From NCBI RefSeq assembly GCF_963169125.1, contig NC_084800.1:149230397-149294396 (forward strand): 64,000 bases of DNA. Direction: 5' to 3'. Shown in pieces: positions 1-10,714 of the stretch. Position 1 is the first letter of the stretch, and each line of letters starts with the position of its first letter. This DNA is from Humulus lupulus (Eukaryota > Streptophyta > Magnoliopsida > Rosales > Cannabaceae). The notes below the pieces were generated by a model. That model saw only the letters and a program-made list of their open reading frames with translations, had not been told where the DNA came from and searched no databases. Made by a program: the position numbers and the translations under genes.

Positions 1-54
1 TGATTAAGAAAGACGACCCCCGAGCACGATCCTGCCCCGAGCCTAAGCGTACAC
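1..54 (-). repeat. Tekay-type LTR scrap
   Basis: These bases resemble, in reverse orientation, the mid-LTR stretch of the Tekay-type LTRs elsewhere in the window (compare about 11240-11280 and 49395-49430, with the shared words GAGCACGATC and GAGCCTAAGC). The piece is cut off by the window edge on the left and by a plus-strand LTR at 55. It was probably the insertion target of that LTR, but no target duplication can be tested here. Confidence 0.5.
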
Positions 55-1039
55 TGTAATGACCCGAATTTACTAATAAGGCTTAAGGGCCTTGATTAGT
101 GTGTCGAGAGGGAATAATTGGAATACATGTGATTTAATGATTAAAAGTATGCTATATGATTATTTGAATATCTGAGATGCATGACTATGTGTATTAGTAT
201 GCATGTAGGCTCTGATTAGGTTAGAAATGGCATAATTGTAATTTTGGCCCCCTTGTGGGCATAACTATATATATATGTCATAAATTGTTGAGACCACATT
301 ATTATGTGGATATATTCATGATCTGTGATTCGAGACGATCCTAGTGAGCAGTTTAGCAAAAAAGTCACGGCGGGGATTTATATCCGGCTCGGGGTGAGCC
401 TGGGGGTATTTATGGAATTTAGAGAATATATGGGAGTCTATTTTGACATCGAGGAATATAGCTGGTGATTAGTTAAGTATCAGGTAGTAAGCGGTAAATA
501 TTAGAGACACTCGAGGAATTAGCGGGAATTGGGTGAAATGACCAAAATGCCCCTAGGTGGATTAAAAGATTTAGAATTAAAGGGGAGGGTATTGTGGTCA
601 TTTGGTTTATAAAGGATAGGTATAACTCAGGTTTTATGTCTTAGTGGGAAGTGTAGAAAGGGCTGGAATTCTGAAGGAAAGAAAGGAAAGAAAAGAAAGA
701 AAAAGAAGGGAAATGAAAGGGAAAGGAAAACAGGGTATTTTCAAGGACGGTTTGGCATTCCGCATCAGTTCTTGAGGTCTTTTGGAGCAGAAACTTAGGA
801 GGAGTTTGGGAAAGAGCTAGAGGCTAGGATCCCTATTCTAGCTTGAGGGATTGGCAGAGCAATTCATTCAGTTGAGGTAAGACTTTGAGGTTTTCTTCAA
901 TCTCTCGTTTTGGTGTTGAACCATGATGTCTAAGGTGAATTTGATGGGAATTATAGGGAATTCAAGCCAGGGGTTTGAGGAGGAGTAAGCCAAGGAGGTC
1001 TAGAGGCTGACTTAAGGTCGAATGTCCATTGAAGGTATG
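55..1039 (+). repeat. Tekay-type 5' LTR, left part (element A)
   Basis: This is an LTR starting TGTAATGACCCGAATTT, the same start as the other Tekay-type LTRs here (TGTAACGACCCAAATTT). It is interrupted at 1039 by the Tat element E and resumes at 10715. Rejoined, it is about 2.4 kb, which matches the 2.33-2.36 kb LTRs of element B. It contains purine-rich AAAGAAAGG runs near 680-730. No coding region is seen. Confidence 0.8.
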
Positions 1040-1807
1040 TGTTGACGCGGTTCTTCGCCAACAGGTAATTAAGAGAAGAAGAGAAAGGGACTAATGCTGA
1101 AAGTAGAACCGTCACAGATGAAATCTTAGAGAATGAACTAGGTGACGCAAGACACGTTTTTAAGTGGTTCAAAGGTTAAAATCCTTCTACTCCACTAGGC
1201 AATATTATTGATATATTCTGGATTTTTGGTTACAAAGTGTGTATCTCTTCTGAGACTATTTTTTCCAACCCTTATCAACTCTCAGGGTCTCCATATTTAT
1301 AGGAGAAGGCACTTGGAAGTTGGTAAGGAGGTCATCCCGTGACCTTCTTATTTGTCATATCAACTCTGTGACATTCATGATTAATTCCTAAACTTGACAC
1401 ATGAGTATGGTCAAATTGATAGATAAGGAGATAATGGGTCGCACGGCCCAACCCAGCCGTGGGTGTCTGAATACGCACGTTCTTGCTGCGTGTCCGAGAA
1501 GTCAGGGATATATCGGACACGTGATGTCAGATATAGGCACGTTTATCTTGCGTGTGTTGACTTTACAAAGGGTCAGAGATCTTAGGAGGAGCAGCTCGTG
1601 CCACGAGCTGCTTCCCTAACCCGACCTTCGGCCTCAAGGATTCCTTCCCCCAGTCTTGGGCAGCCTTGGCGAGTTCTTGAGGATACCTCGAGCTAAGGGG
1701 GTACGACCTGGAAAACAGGATCTCCGACCTGGGGAAGTTTACGGACTAACCTTGATTAGTCCGAGGCTCGACCTGCTAATCAGCCCGTGGAAAAACCAGG
1801 GCGTACA
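1040..1807 (-). repeat. Element E 3' LTR
   Basis: This is the downstream LTR relative to the minus-strand gag-pol, 768 bp, the same length as its partner at 9947-10714. A TATA-like CCTATAAATATGG lies on the minus strand at about 1291-1303. A CACGTG motif lies near 1518-1523. It is inserted in the Tekay LTR of element A. Confidence 0.9.
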
Positions 1808-1826
1808 TCTGCCCCCCAAGCTCCTG
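1808..1826 (-). promoter_or_regulatory. Polypurine tract of element E
   Basis: Read on the minus strand, AGGAGCTTGGGGGGCAGA lies directly against the LTR start TGTACGCC. This is the expected position of the plus-strand DNA primer. The same tract precedes the 3' LTR of element F at 47577-47595. Confidence 0.8.
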
Positions 1827-2057
1827 CTCGTGGTATATGACGTCATATATAGAAGACCACAGTAGGGGCTTTTAGACTTCCCCACAACCCTTCACACTCC
1901 ACTTTTTGTGCAGGCGTCTGATACGTGGAACGCCGTGGGTGGTGATGGTACGTTTTACGAGAATCTCATTTAATGGCCTAGTCTAAGCCCAGCCGTCGTT
2001 TCATATTTCGAGTGGAAGGCCTCGGATCCCTCACTAGGGTCATCCAAGAGCCTTCTA

Positions 2058-2090
2058 CACGTGATCCTTCACGTATATAAAAAGGGGGTG
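2058..2090 (+). promoter_or_regulatory. Promoter of the antisense gene in element E
   Basis: A TATA box (TATATAAAAAG, 2074-2084) follows a G-box core CACGTG (2058-2063). It lies inside the element, not in the LTR, and points toward the antisense gene. Element F has a matching TATATAAAAAGG-like box on its minus strand (about 47321-47330), so the promoter position is conserved. Assignment is by sequence and position only. Confidence 0.6.
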
Positions 2091-2808
2091 GCCACCCTAC
2101 GCACGGGCCACCCCTTCATTCAAAATTTCCCAAATTTCTTTCCTTCTTCCCTCTCTAACTTTCAGAAAAAAGAAACCCTCGCCTTTGTTGCTGTCATTCT
2201 CATTGTTCAAGAAGCTTAGGCGCACGAGTTTCTCTGAAGCTTTGGAAGCTATTTCACCGACGAAGCTCCTATCAACGCAGCATTCTCTTCAACCTTCCAG
2301 CCATATACTGTAAGTTTCTTGACCCTGTTCATTTTGAAAACATGCTAATGTAGCTTAGGTAAAAAAAATTACTGTAGCCGCATGCAAGGGTTTTCTGGGT
2401 TGCGTGGATAAGGAGGGTGAAAACCCTCTTTAGGCTAGGAAATATTGGTTGTAGGAAATCGCCTTAGAGTCTGGGTTTCAGGATGCTTTTTCTGGGACAT
2501 TTTCTGGGTAGGAGTTTTGGGAATTTTGGGTGCAAAACCGGGTAGCTTAGGGAACACGCCTAATGGGCGATTTTGCAATTCCTGCCTACCGAAACTTTCC
2601 TCCCAAGGAAAATTTCACTCTGAACCTCCTGACACACGAATTCCGAGTAATCTGGGATCTGTTGGGAGTATACGCGCGTGTTCACTGAACCGCGTGGTTC
2701 CACCTCCCACGAGCTGGGCTTTCCTCAGCTCGTGCAAATAATAATTATTCTTCCTCCCGCTTGGGTCGCCTTTTCTAAAATGTTTTCTTGTGTTCACTAA
2801 GCGACCAG
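2091..2808 (+). other. Leader of the antisense gene, with a probable leader intron
   Basis: No coding region is seen here. A transcribed leader of about 200 bases would end near 2309 at a donor-like CTGTAAGTTTC. A second stretch ends at an acceptor-like TTCACTAAG just upstream of the ATG at 2809. The same arrangement is readable in element F (donor near 47087, acceptor near 46587, minus strand). The intron is therefore inferred from two copies. Confidence 0.45.
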
Positions 2809-5417
2809 ATGGCTCCAAAAAAGGACCTCCCTCAGAAGAACGTTGGAAGCTCGGCCTCCCGGCAGGAGAAGGAAAAGGCGGTGATGCCCAGCTCGCTGAT
2901 CCCCCATTTTGGGTCGGCCGTGGAGAAACAAGTCGGGTGGCCCCCGACACATTCTTTGAGGCGGAGAGAATCGTCTCAAAGGTAACCGACCAGGTGAAGA
3001 TCAACAAACTCTTCCTCACCCACAAGATCCCATTGGGGAAAGCCTCAGTCATAGCCTGACCTGCTGCGGAGGGCGAGCGGAGCTGTACGCCGCTAGACGA
3101 ATCGTTTGCGGCCTGGAGTGGTGAACACTTCAAGGTAGGGGCCTTCCTCCCCCTGGATCAGTACTTCGCTGATTTCCTGAACTACGTGGGGTTGGCCCCT
3201 TTTCAGCTCCCCCCCAACTCCTACCGTCTGCTGGCAGGGTTAAGGTACTTGTTCAAGAAGCAGGAGTGGGAGGTCCCTACTCATGCTGATATTTTATATT
3301 TCTTTTGCCTCAAAGCCAGACCGGATCAGCGGGGGCGAGGTGACGGGTTTTACTATTTAACCCGTTTTCCTAATACGGCGGCTGTCATCGAGCTGCCAAG
3401 CCATCCAAATGACTTCAAGGACCAGTTCTTCATGTCAACTGGGTTCCGGAACTGTGAGCACCACTACTTCAACCGTCCTCGTAAGTGAACCCTGACCCTA
3501 GCTCGCCTTTTAAGTGTTGTTTAATTTTTTCTCCTCCCGTATTCCATTCTTATTCCAGCCCAATCTTGCAGCCATCTATGCGAGGACCGAGAAGTCTGCG
3601 ACCCTCGGGGGTCAATATGAAACACTACCGGGCTTGCCCCCCAGTGAAAAGGACTATCGCGTGCTCGTGACGGACGAGACGATGGTGTTCTGCAAACTGA
3701 TTTTTCCAAATCAGACTCTGAACTTGAAGAGGCTTCGGGGGCCGCCCCCAGCTCGCGCAAACAGACCTATCACCGTGGAGGAGGTCGTGGAAGAGGAGGA
3801 CGAAACGGCTGAAGTTCCGCTCGTGAGGAATAGGAAGAGGAACTTGGAGGTCGCCCAAGGGATGGACGAGGAGAGGATCCAATCCAGAGCAGCTGCGGGT
3901 CCTTCCGGCCAAGGTAACCCTTTCTTGCTTAGGAATGTAGATAGGGCCACTGCGGACCCCCGGCTGGTTAGGTTCAATCCTAGGCAGATCGTCCATCGCC
4001 ACCGAAGGAACCTGGACCTGAACACACTCCTGCTCCATTGTGTTGACCGGCTCGTGCTGGATCACCAGGATAATCGGCCTAGGGGTACCATAGTAGTAGA
4101 TAACACCCTAGCTTTTAGGTCGATCATTTTTGAGGAGTATGGGACCAATTTACGCACATGGCCATCACTCCAGAGAGGTATCTATGCTTCGGGGCTTAGG
4201 CAGTATGTAGAAGAGTCTAGTCCCGAGTCAGAACCAGACACCGAACTTGCGCCTATGCGGGAAATAATCGTCTTAGGTTCTTCCAGCTCGGGGGGTAGGG
4301 CTCCTCTAGTATTCGTATACTTTTTGCCTTTAACCTTTTGCTTTTATTTCTGCCTGATTGCTAACTTGTAATAACTATGTTTTTTGTTTTCGCAGAAGAG
4401 ATGTCTCAGCCCGAGGATAGTCTGCGGGACATAGACTTCGGGGGGAGTCCCCCGGCAGGGCCAATATTGAAAAGGCTCCGAGGGTCGAAGAGCACGGCTG
4501 GGGGCTTCACCAAATCCCCGACAAAGGAGAAGGAAAAAACCCCACCATCACAGGTCGGGGGGGCAATTCTTCTTTCAGGCGGAGCAGGACACATGCCCCC
4601 GCCGACCCAGCGATCTCCCTCAGCCGCCCAGGACGTGGGAATGGAGGTCGTGCCCCCGGCTGCAGTGGCCCCCGGCGTACGCATCACGGTTGACGCCAAG
4701 GATCTGGATAAGATCCCAGAAGCCTTTCGGGGGACGGTGTATGAGTCGGCGAGCTACGCCGTCAAACATTTCTACAAGTTCAAAGAGAAGGACCTCCGGG
4801 CTATTGAGACACTGAGCCCGGTCCACATAATAGAATCATCGATGGACATGACCTAACGGTAAGCTGCCCCATTCTTTTAAGGCTTTATCCCTCACACACA
4901 CCGCCTTATTTTTCCACTTAGCCGATTTATCTCCCGTTTCTCACAGGGCATCGCTGTCGTACACCAAGGCATCGCCAGGACCAGAGCTCAGCTCGAGGAG
5001 ATGAGGGCTGGTCGCCAGGTCGCCCTTCAGGAGGCTCACGTGGCGAAAGATGCGCTGGCGACCTCGAAGGCCGAGTTAGAGAGGACCCGCTCGAAGGTCA
5101 AAGAGCTTGAGACATCCCTTGCCACCTCGCGAACTGACCTCGAGGCAGCGAAGACCGAGGCCCTGGCTGCCCAGGCCGCCCTTGAAGCTGAACGGGCCAC
5201 CTCGGAACAGTCCATGCAGGAGCTGTTCTATCGTTGATGGGCCCACAACCCGGAGGCTGACTTCTCCTTCATGCCGTCGGGTCTCTGGGCACGCTTGTTG
5301 GTGAAGTTCCAAGCCCGCTTTGACAAAGATGTGCCGCCTTCGGAGACTGGGGAAGCCTCCGGTGCGGCGGAGCAGGATGAGACCGCGACCTCCAAGGGGC
5401 CGACCGACGGGGCTTAG
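2809..5417 (+). pseudogene. Tat antisense ORF (aORF), broken copy
   Basis: This four-exon gene runs opposite to the element's gag-pol. Exons inferred by comparison with element F are 2809-3480, 3572-4294, 4396-4858 and 4947-5417, each intron with GT and AG ends. The first exon encodes a region resembling the putative gypsy-type transposon domain (Pfam PF04195), with words such as LAPFQLPPNSYRLLAGLRYL and DQFFMSTGFRNCEHHYFNR. The last exon is an alanine- and glutamate-rich coiled coil. Damage: a one-base loss near 2930, TGA at 3057, a one-base loss before the third donor creating TAA at 4854, and TGA at 5235. The function of the protein family is not known to me. Extra ORFs, often antisense, are an established trait of Tat-lineage elements. 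Confidence 0.75.
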
Positions 5418-5574
5418 AGCATTTTTTTTTCTTTTTATTTTGAAGTATTTTATGTAATCTTTAGCACGAGGTAATTTTTCCTCGAGACAATTTGCCTTGC
5501 AATTTTTACTTGGGTATTTCTTCATGCTTTCGGCTATAATACACATATTTTGTTGTTTAATAAACTTAGTTTGT
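5418..5574 (+). terminator. 3' untranslated region and possible poly(A) signal of the aORF
   Basis: AT-rich sequence after the aORF stop contains AATAAA at 5559-5564, a plausible plant polyadenylation signal, just before the tandem array. The corresponding spot in element F lacks a clear AATAAA. Confidence 0.4.
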
Positions 5575-6045
5575 GTTAACCGTTATTTATATCCCGAGCC
5601 CTTTAAGAAGAACCACGATCAATAAATTTAAGTTAACTTCTATGTTTTATGACCCGGTTAAAACCAGGAGCTTATTTTGAAAACTTAGTTCGTGTCAACT
5701 TTTTATCCATATCTCGTGCTCTTTAAGAAGAACCACGATCAATAAATTTAAGTTAACTTCTAAGTTTTATGACCCGGTTAAAACCAGGAGCTTATTTTGA
5801 AAACTTAGTTCGTGTCAACTTTTTATCCATATCTCGTGCTCTTTAAGAAGAACCACGATCAATAAATTTAAGTTAACTTCTAAGTTTTATGACCCGGTTA
5901 AAACCAGGAACTTACTTTGAACACTTAGTTCGTGTCAACTTTTTATCCATATCTCGTGCTCTTTAAGAAGAACCACGATCAATAAATTTAAGTTAACTTC
6001 TAAGTTTTATGACCCGGTTAAAACCAGGATAGGACTTAGTTCGCG
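5575..6045. repeat. 120-bp tandem repeat, about four copies (element E)
   Basis: Units of 120 bp repeat with few changes (for example ATCCATATCTCGTGCTC at 5706, 5826 and 5946). Each contains a near-palindrome of the form CCGGTTAAAACCAGG. The same unit forms a much longer array at the equivalent place in element F, between pol and the antisense gene. Confidence 0.95.
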
Positions 6046-6244
6046 TTAACCCTTATACATTGATAAGAATCAACACCTAAGTCGTTAAGGAGACCTGGTT
6101 ATATCCAGGTACCATATGCCCCCCAAGTAACTGGGAAAGGGTCATTCGTGGTTACTGTAAGATTATACTTGCAAAAAAGAAAAACTTGATTCTTATTTAT
6201 ACATAAAAAGTGGCCTTCTAGGCCTTACAAGTGGATCATTGATA
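6046..6244 (-). promoter_or_regulatory. Conserved pol/aORF junction with internal polypurine-like site
   Basis: No gene is seen. On the minus strand ACTTGGGGGGCATATGG (about 6113-6129) closely resembles the terminal polypurine tract CTTGGGGGGCAGATG. The same site lies at 41895-41912 in element F and near 63319-63334. Whether it primes DNA synthesis is unknown. Confidence 0.55.
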
Positions 6245-9200
6245 TTATTTCTTCAAATGGATGGCGTTCCAAGTCCGTGGGACTGCCCCTCCATCAAGTC
6301 GAGCTAACTTATAAGTTCCTTCCTTGATGACTTCAATGACCTGGTATGGTCCTTCCCAGTTCGGTCCTAAAACTCCATCGTTGGGATCTTTTCCGGCCAG
6401 GAAGACTCTTCTTAGGACCAAGTCGCCAACGCTAAAGGTACGTTTTTTGACTTTAGCGTTGAAGTAGCGAGCGATCTTTTGCTGGTAATGGGTGAGCTGG
6501 AGTTGCGAATCCTCTCGCCTTTCATCGATAAGGTCTAGGGAATGGCATAGGAGCTCGTGGTTCCTATCATGGTCGTAAGACTGGACCTTATGCGACAGAA
6601 CTTTAATTTCCACGGGGAGGACTGCTTCACTCCCAAAGGTTAGGGAGAAAGGAGTGTGACCCGTAGGAGTTCGATGTGAGGTCTGGTATGCCCAAAGGAC
6701 CTGGGGGAGCTGTTATGGCCAGATCCCCTTTGCCTCATCTAGCCTCTTCTTGAGGGTCGCCTTTAGAGTTTTGTTGACAGCCTCGACCTGGCCGTTTGCC
6801 TGAGGACAGGCCACAGAGGAGAAGCTTTTCACAATCCCGTGCCTTTCACAAAACTTAGTGAACAGGTCGCTGTCGAACTGAGTGCCGTTGTCGGAGACAA
6901 TCTTCTTCGGTATTCTGAGGTTTTTCAATCTCAGGAGCCGCCAAGGGTCCTTGAGATTCCACCTCGCCCTGAATGGCCATTGCCAGCTGCCCGGGTTTAG
7001 ACTTTCCCTTCATGGAAATGCTGTAGCATTCCCTGGCAGCGAGCTGATCGCCCTTGATGGCGCAGATCCCTGTTGAAGTGGGGAATTTCATGGCGAGGTG
7101 TCGAATGGAAGTGATGGCCTCGAAAGCTATGAGCGTAGGTCGGCCCAAAATGGCGTTGTAGGCAGCGGAGCAGTCAATGACCACAAACTCAAGTAGCTTG
7201 GATACTGTCCGAGACTCTTCTCCTAGGGTGATCAGCAGCTCGATCATCCCTATCGCTGCCGATCCTTCTCCCGAAAAACCATATACCATCATGGAGGTCG
7301 CCTTTAGCTCTGCGATGGTTAGACCCATCTTTTCTAATGTGGATCGGAATAAAAGGTTCACCGAGCTTCCGTTGTCCACCAACACTCTCCTCACTTTCCG
7401 GTTGGCGAGCTGAACTGCTACGACCAAGGGATCATTATGGGGGAATTGGACGTGACCTGCGTCATCCTCCGTAAAAGTAATCGGTTGCTTCTCTAACCGC
7501 TGCTGTTTTGACTGACGCTGCTCCGGGATGAACTCCGCTCCGTTGTGGGCCTTTAACTCATTCACATACCTCTTCTGGGCGCCTCTGCTTGTGCCAGCCA
7601 TGTGCGGTCCTCCAGAGATGGTGGATATCTCTCCCTAGATCACGGGAGGAGGGACGTCCTGATCTACTCGAGGCCCGGGCTGACTGGCTGGGACTTCTGG
7701 AGTTGGTCGACCCGCTGGGACCCTGTTTCACGAATATTGCGCCAAGGGGCCTGCTCGGATGCCTGCCATGTGCGGTCCTAAAATGGCAGAACTTTGAAGT
7801 ATCTCTCTTTCCCTTGTGGTGTTTCAATGGCTCTGGCCTCTTCCAGGGGACCCGAGTAGAGTTGGCTAGGAAGATGCTTTCCCTGGACTGGGTGAGCTCG
7901 GTATATGCTGTGAACACGGGCTTGAATTTATCCACGGACTTATTCTTCTTTTGACCGTGCTGGCTGTTTTCACCGTTTCCCTTTCTTTTGCCACCGCCGG
8001 GCTGGTTGTTCTGCGCGTTGCCGGGGATCGCCACCGCGATCTCAGTCCCCGCTCCAGCGGACTTCTCGGGAACCTGGCTGGTCCCCGCGGCTGAAGCTTC
8101 AGCTTCTTCTAAGTTTATCCACTCTTGGGCTCTGTTAAGGAATTCGTTAACCGAGCTGACTCCCTTCCTCTGAATATCTTTCCACAGGTCCCCCCCGACC
8201 AGGATTCCGGTTCTCATGGCCATGAGCTTAGAGCTATCGTCAGCGTCTCGGGCTCGAGCAGCGACATTCGCGAATCTGCTCAAGTAGGCTTTTAGCGTTT
8301 CACCGGGCTGCTGTCTCACGTTAGCTAGGGAATCGGCTTGGACTCGGGCGGCCTGGGAGGCGCGGAATGCCCTTTTGAAGTCAGCTGAAAAAGTCTTCCA
8401 GGAGCTGATTGACTGTCTTTTACTTTGCTTGAACCACTGCCTGGCAGGTCCGATCAGTGTGGAAGGGAAGATCAAGCAACACAGCTCCGGGCCAATGTTA
8501 TGAGCCATCATTAAGGTGTTGAACATCCCCAAATGATCCGACGGGTCCCCGTCCCCGTCCCCGTTGAACTTTGACAAGTGGGGCATATGGAAACCAGATG
8601 GGTATGCCGTCGCTGCTATATTGGGGGCGAAGAGTTCCATTTCGTTGCCCGAATCATACTCGTCTTTTTCTTTTTCTGTTAGGAGCTTCCTCATCAGTTC
8701 CTCCATCTAAGTTAGACGCTCGAGGGTTTCGTCCTGAGATCCTGGGTTATTCCGGGGCTGTTCCACAGCTCCGGACCCATTGTACATATTAGGTGGGTTG
8801 TTGCCCCTCCTATCTTGAGATAGGTTATTTGGGACATTCCCTCCGTTACGTACTTCGGATCGGACTCCCGCCGAGCGGGCCTGACTACGATCCTTAGCCT
8901 TGTCCTCTCTTTGAGAGTTGAGGCGATCTCGAAGGTCGCCTCCCTGGGTGGTCTGGTGGCTCTGTGCTGAACTCAGTCCCTGATGCAGGTCTCCTCCGGA
9001 GAGATCACTCCGGTGGCTGCCGGTCCAATGACTCCTGCCGGATAGGCTTGGAGTCCGCCTTTGGTGGTGAGGACCTGAGCTTTCTTCAGGCGCCCTGCTA
9101 TGCCGGGAAGGTCCCGCTGATGGTGGGTCTCTCCTATTACTTCCGTAAGCCGGGATGTCTCAGAAAGGTCGAGGAGACGGATATCTGATTGGAGAAGGAG

Positions 9201-9891
9201 GATGCCTAACTGGGGAGGTGATCCTAGTTCCGTCCGGACGGATCAAATTTGGCGGGGGCCTTTCGTCCCTGCCAGCTTGCTGGTCCCGCCCTGGGCGAGC
9301 TGGACGAGGCGCAGGACGGTCTTTTGGGACGGGCTGGCACTGCTTGCCCGCCCCGGATCTCCTTCGGGAGTTTCCTCGAGCTCTCATAAGCGTTCCCGAG
9401 GAAGGTTGAGAACTAGGAGTTGACGTCTTGACCGAACGGCTGTATTGCTGTTGTCCGACCCCAGGCATTTCATTGAAGTTTTCCTCTTGATGGTGTGACG
9501 AAGGGGTGGAGTTGGCTGCATGAGGCCTACCCGACCGGCTATGCCTGGGCCGATTACCCCGGGGAGACTTAGGAGCCTCACCTTGCCTCTCTCCAACGTT
9601 AACGTTGATTGTGAGAGGGGGTAGTCGGGCCAGAATATCCTGGATTTGCCGACCGGCTGTTGCTAACTGGCTCCTCAGTTGAGCATTCTCCATCTCCACC
9701 GCAGTATAATAACACGGGTTCGGATTAGGTGGCCGGGGTGCTGAGCTACCAGTGTCGTCTTGGCCTGCCGGCTGCTTTCCTGGCCTCTGTTGGACTTCAG
9801 GAATTTGTTCATCAGGGATGGCAATATGGTGGGCCTCCTGCCCATCCTGCTGCTCTATTTCGTTGCCATGCCTGGATCGAGTGGTCACCAT
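6245..9891 (-). pseudogene. Tat gag-pol with large internal deletion (element E)
   Basis: Gag starts at the ATG at 9891. The first gag block (to 9160) ends in a frameshift. A CAG-to-TAG change (about 8707-8709, CAG in element F) precedes the capsid block (8706-7558). The gag zinc-knuckle region is lost in a small deletion near 7760-7780. Aspartic protease follows (7601-6930), with DNGSSVNLLF at about 7349-7378. Near 6920 the sequence jumps from the protease-RT linker straight into integrase after its first catalytic aspartate. The second catalytic aspartate (SDNGTQFDSD) and the glutamate block (ANGQVEAVNK) remain, and the integrase C-terminus ends at 6245. About 2.6 kb present in element F is absent. 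It cannot encode reverse transcription. Confidence 0.9.
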
Positions 9892-9925
9892 AGTTGGATG
9901 TTTGTGGCAGCACTAATTGAACTTG

Positions 9926-9946
9926 CTCTCAATGAAAGCACCAAAC
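9926..9946 (-). promoter_or_regulatory. Primer-binding site region of element E
   Basis: Immediately after the 5' LTR the minus strand reads GTTTGGTGCTTTCATTGAGA, identical in position and sequence to element F (35403-35422). I cannot name the complementary tRNA with confidence. Confidence 0.6.
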
Positions 9947-10714
9947 TGTTGACGCGGTTCTTCGCCAACAGGTAATTAATAGAAGAAGAGAAAGGGACTA
10001 GTGCTGAAAGTAGAACCGTCACAGATGAAATCTTAGAGAATGAACTAGGTGACGCAAGACACGTTTTTAAGTGGTTCAAAGGTTAAAATCCTTCTACTCC
10101 ACTAGTCAATATTATTGATATATTCTGGATTTTTGGTTACAAAGTGTGTATCTCTTCTGAGACTATTTTTTCCAACCCTTATCAACTCCCAGGGTCTCCA
10201 TATTTATAGGAGAAGGCACTTGGAAGTTGGTAAGGAGGTCATCCCGTGACCTTCTTATTTGTCATATCAACTCTGTGACATTCATGATTAATTCCTAAAC
10301 TTGACACATGAGTATGGTCAAATCGATAGATAAGGAGATAATGCGTCGCACGGCCCAACCCAGCCGTGGGTGTCTGAATACGCACGTTCTTGCTGCGTGT
10401 CCGAGAATTCAGGGATATATCGGACACGTGATGTCAGATATAGGCACGTTTATCTTGCGTGTGTTGACTTTACAAAGGGTCAGAGATCTTAGGAGGAGCA
10501 GCTCGTGCCACGAGCTGCTTCCCTAACCCGACCTTCGGCCTCAAGGATTCCTTCCCCCAGTCTTGGGCAGCCTTGGCGAGTTCTTGAGGATACCTCGAGC
10601 TAAGGGGGTACGACCTGGAAAACAGGATCTCCGACCTGGGGAAGTTTACGAACTAACCTTGATTAGTCCGAGGCTCGACCTGCTAATCAGCCCGTGGGAA
10701 AACCAGGGCGTACA
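9947..10714 (-). repeat. Element E 5' LTR
   Basis: 768-bp LTR, about 98.8% identical by eye to 1040-1807, with no length difference. It lies upstream of gag on the minus strand and holds the same TATA-like motif (about 10198-10210). Confidence 0.9.

Larger units (their letters stand above)
1040..10714 (-). mobile_element. Element E: deleted Tat/Retand-type Ty3/Gypsy element
   Basis: This is a minus-strand LTR retrotransposon bounded by two 768-bp LTRs that begin TGTACGCCC and end GTCAACA when read on the minus strand. The flanks are GTATG (1035-1039) and TTATG (10715-10719), a 5-bp target duplication with one mismatch. It carries gag, protease and the C-terminal part of integrase on the minus strand. 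Reverse transcriptase, both RNases H and half of integrase are missing. Downstream of pol lie a 120-bp tandem repeat and a plus-strand antisense gene. The two LTRs differ at about 9 sites by eye (about 1.2%), so the insertion is recent relative to the damage inside it. It was probably moved in trans as a defective copy. Confidence 0.9.

Noticed and set aside
50..54. Target duplication of element A (TACAC)
   Set aside because: The other end of element A is lost at 13123, so the duplication cannot be confirmed.
1401..1865. Several open frames of about 70 codons in the Tat LTRs, repeated at 10308-10847
   Set aside because: They lie in LTR sequence, are not conserved in frame between LTR families, and have no recognisable domain.
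3186..3488. Separate host gene starting MGLAPFQLPPNSYRLL
   Set aside because: The ATG is internal to the first aORF exon. Upstream sequence aligns with the intact aORF of element F, so this is a piece of the broken aORF.
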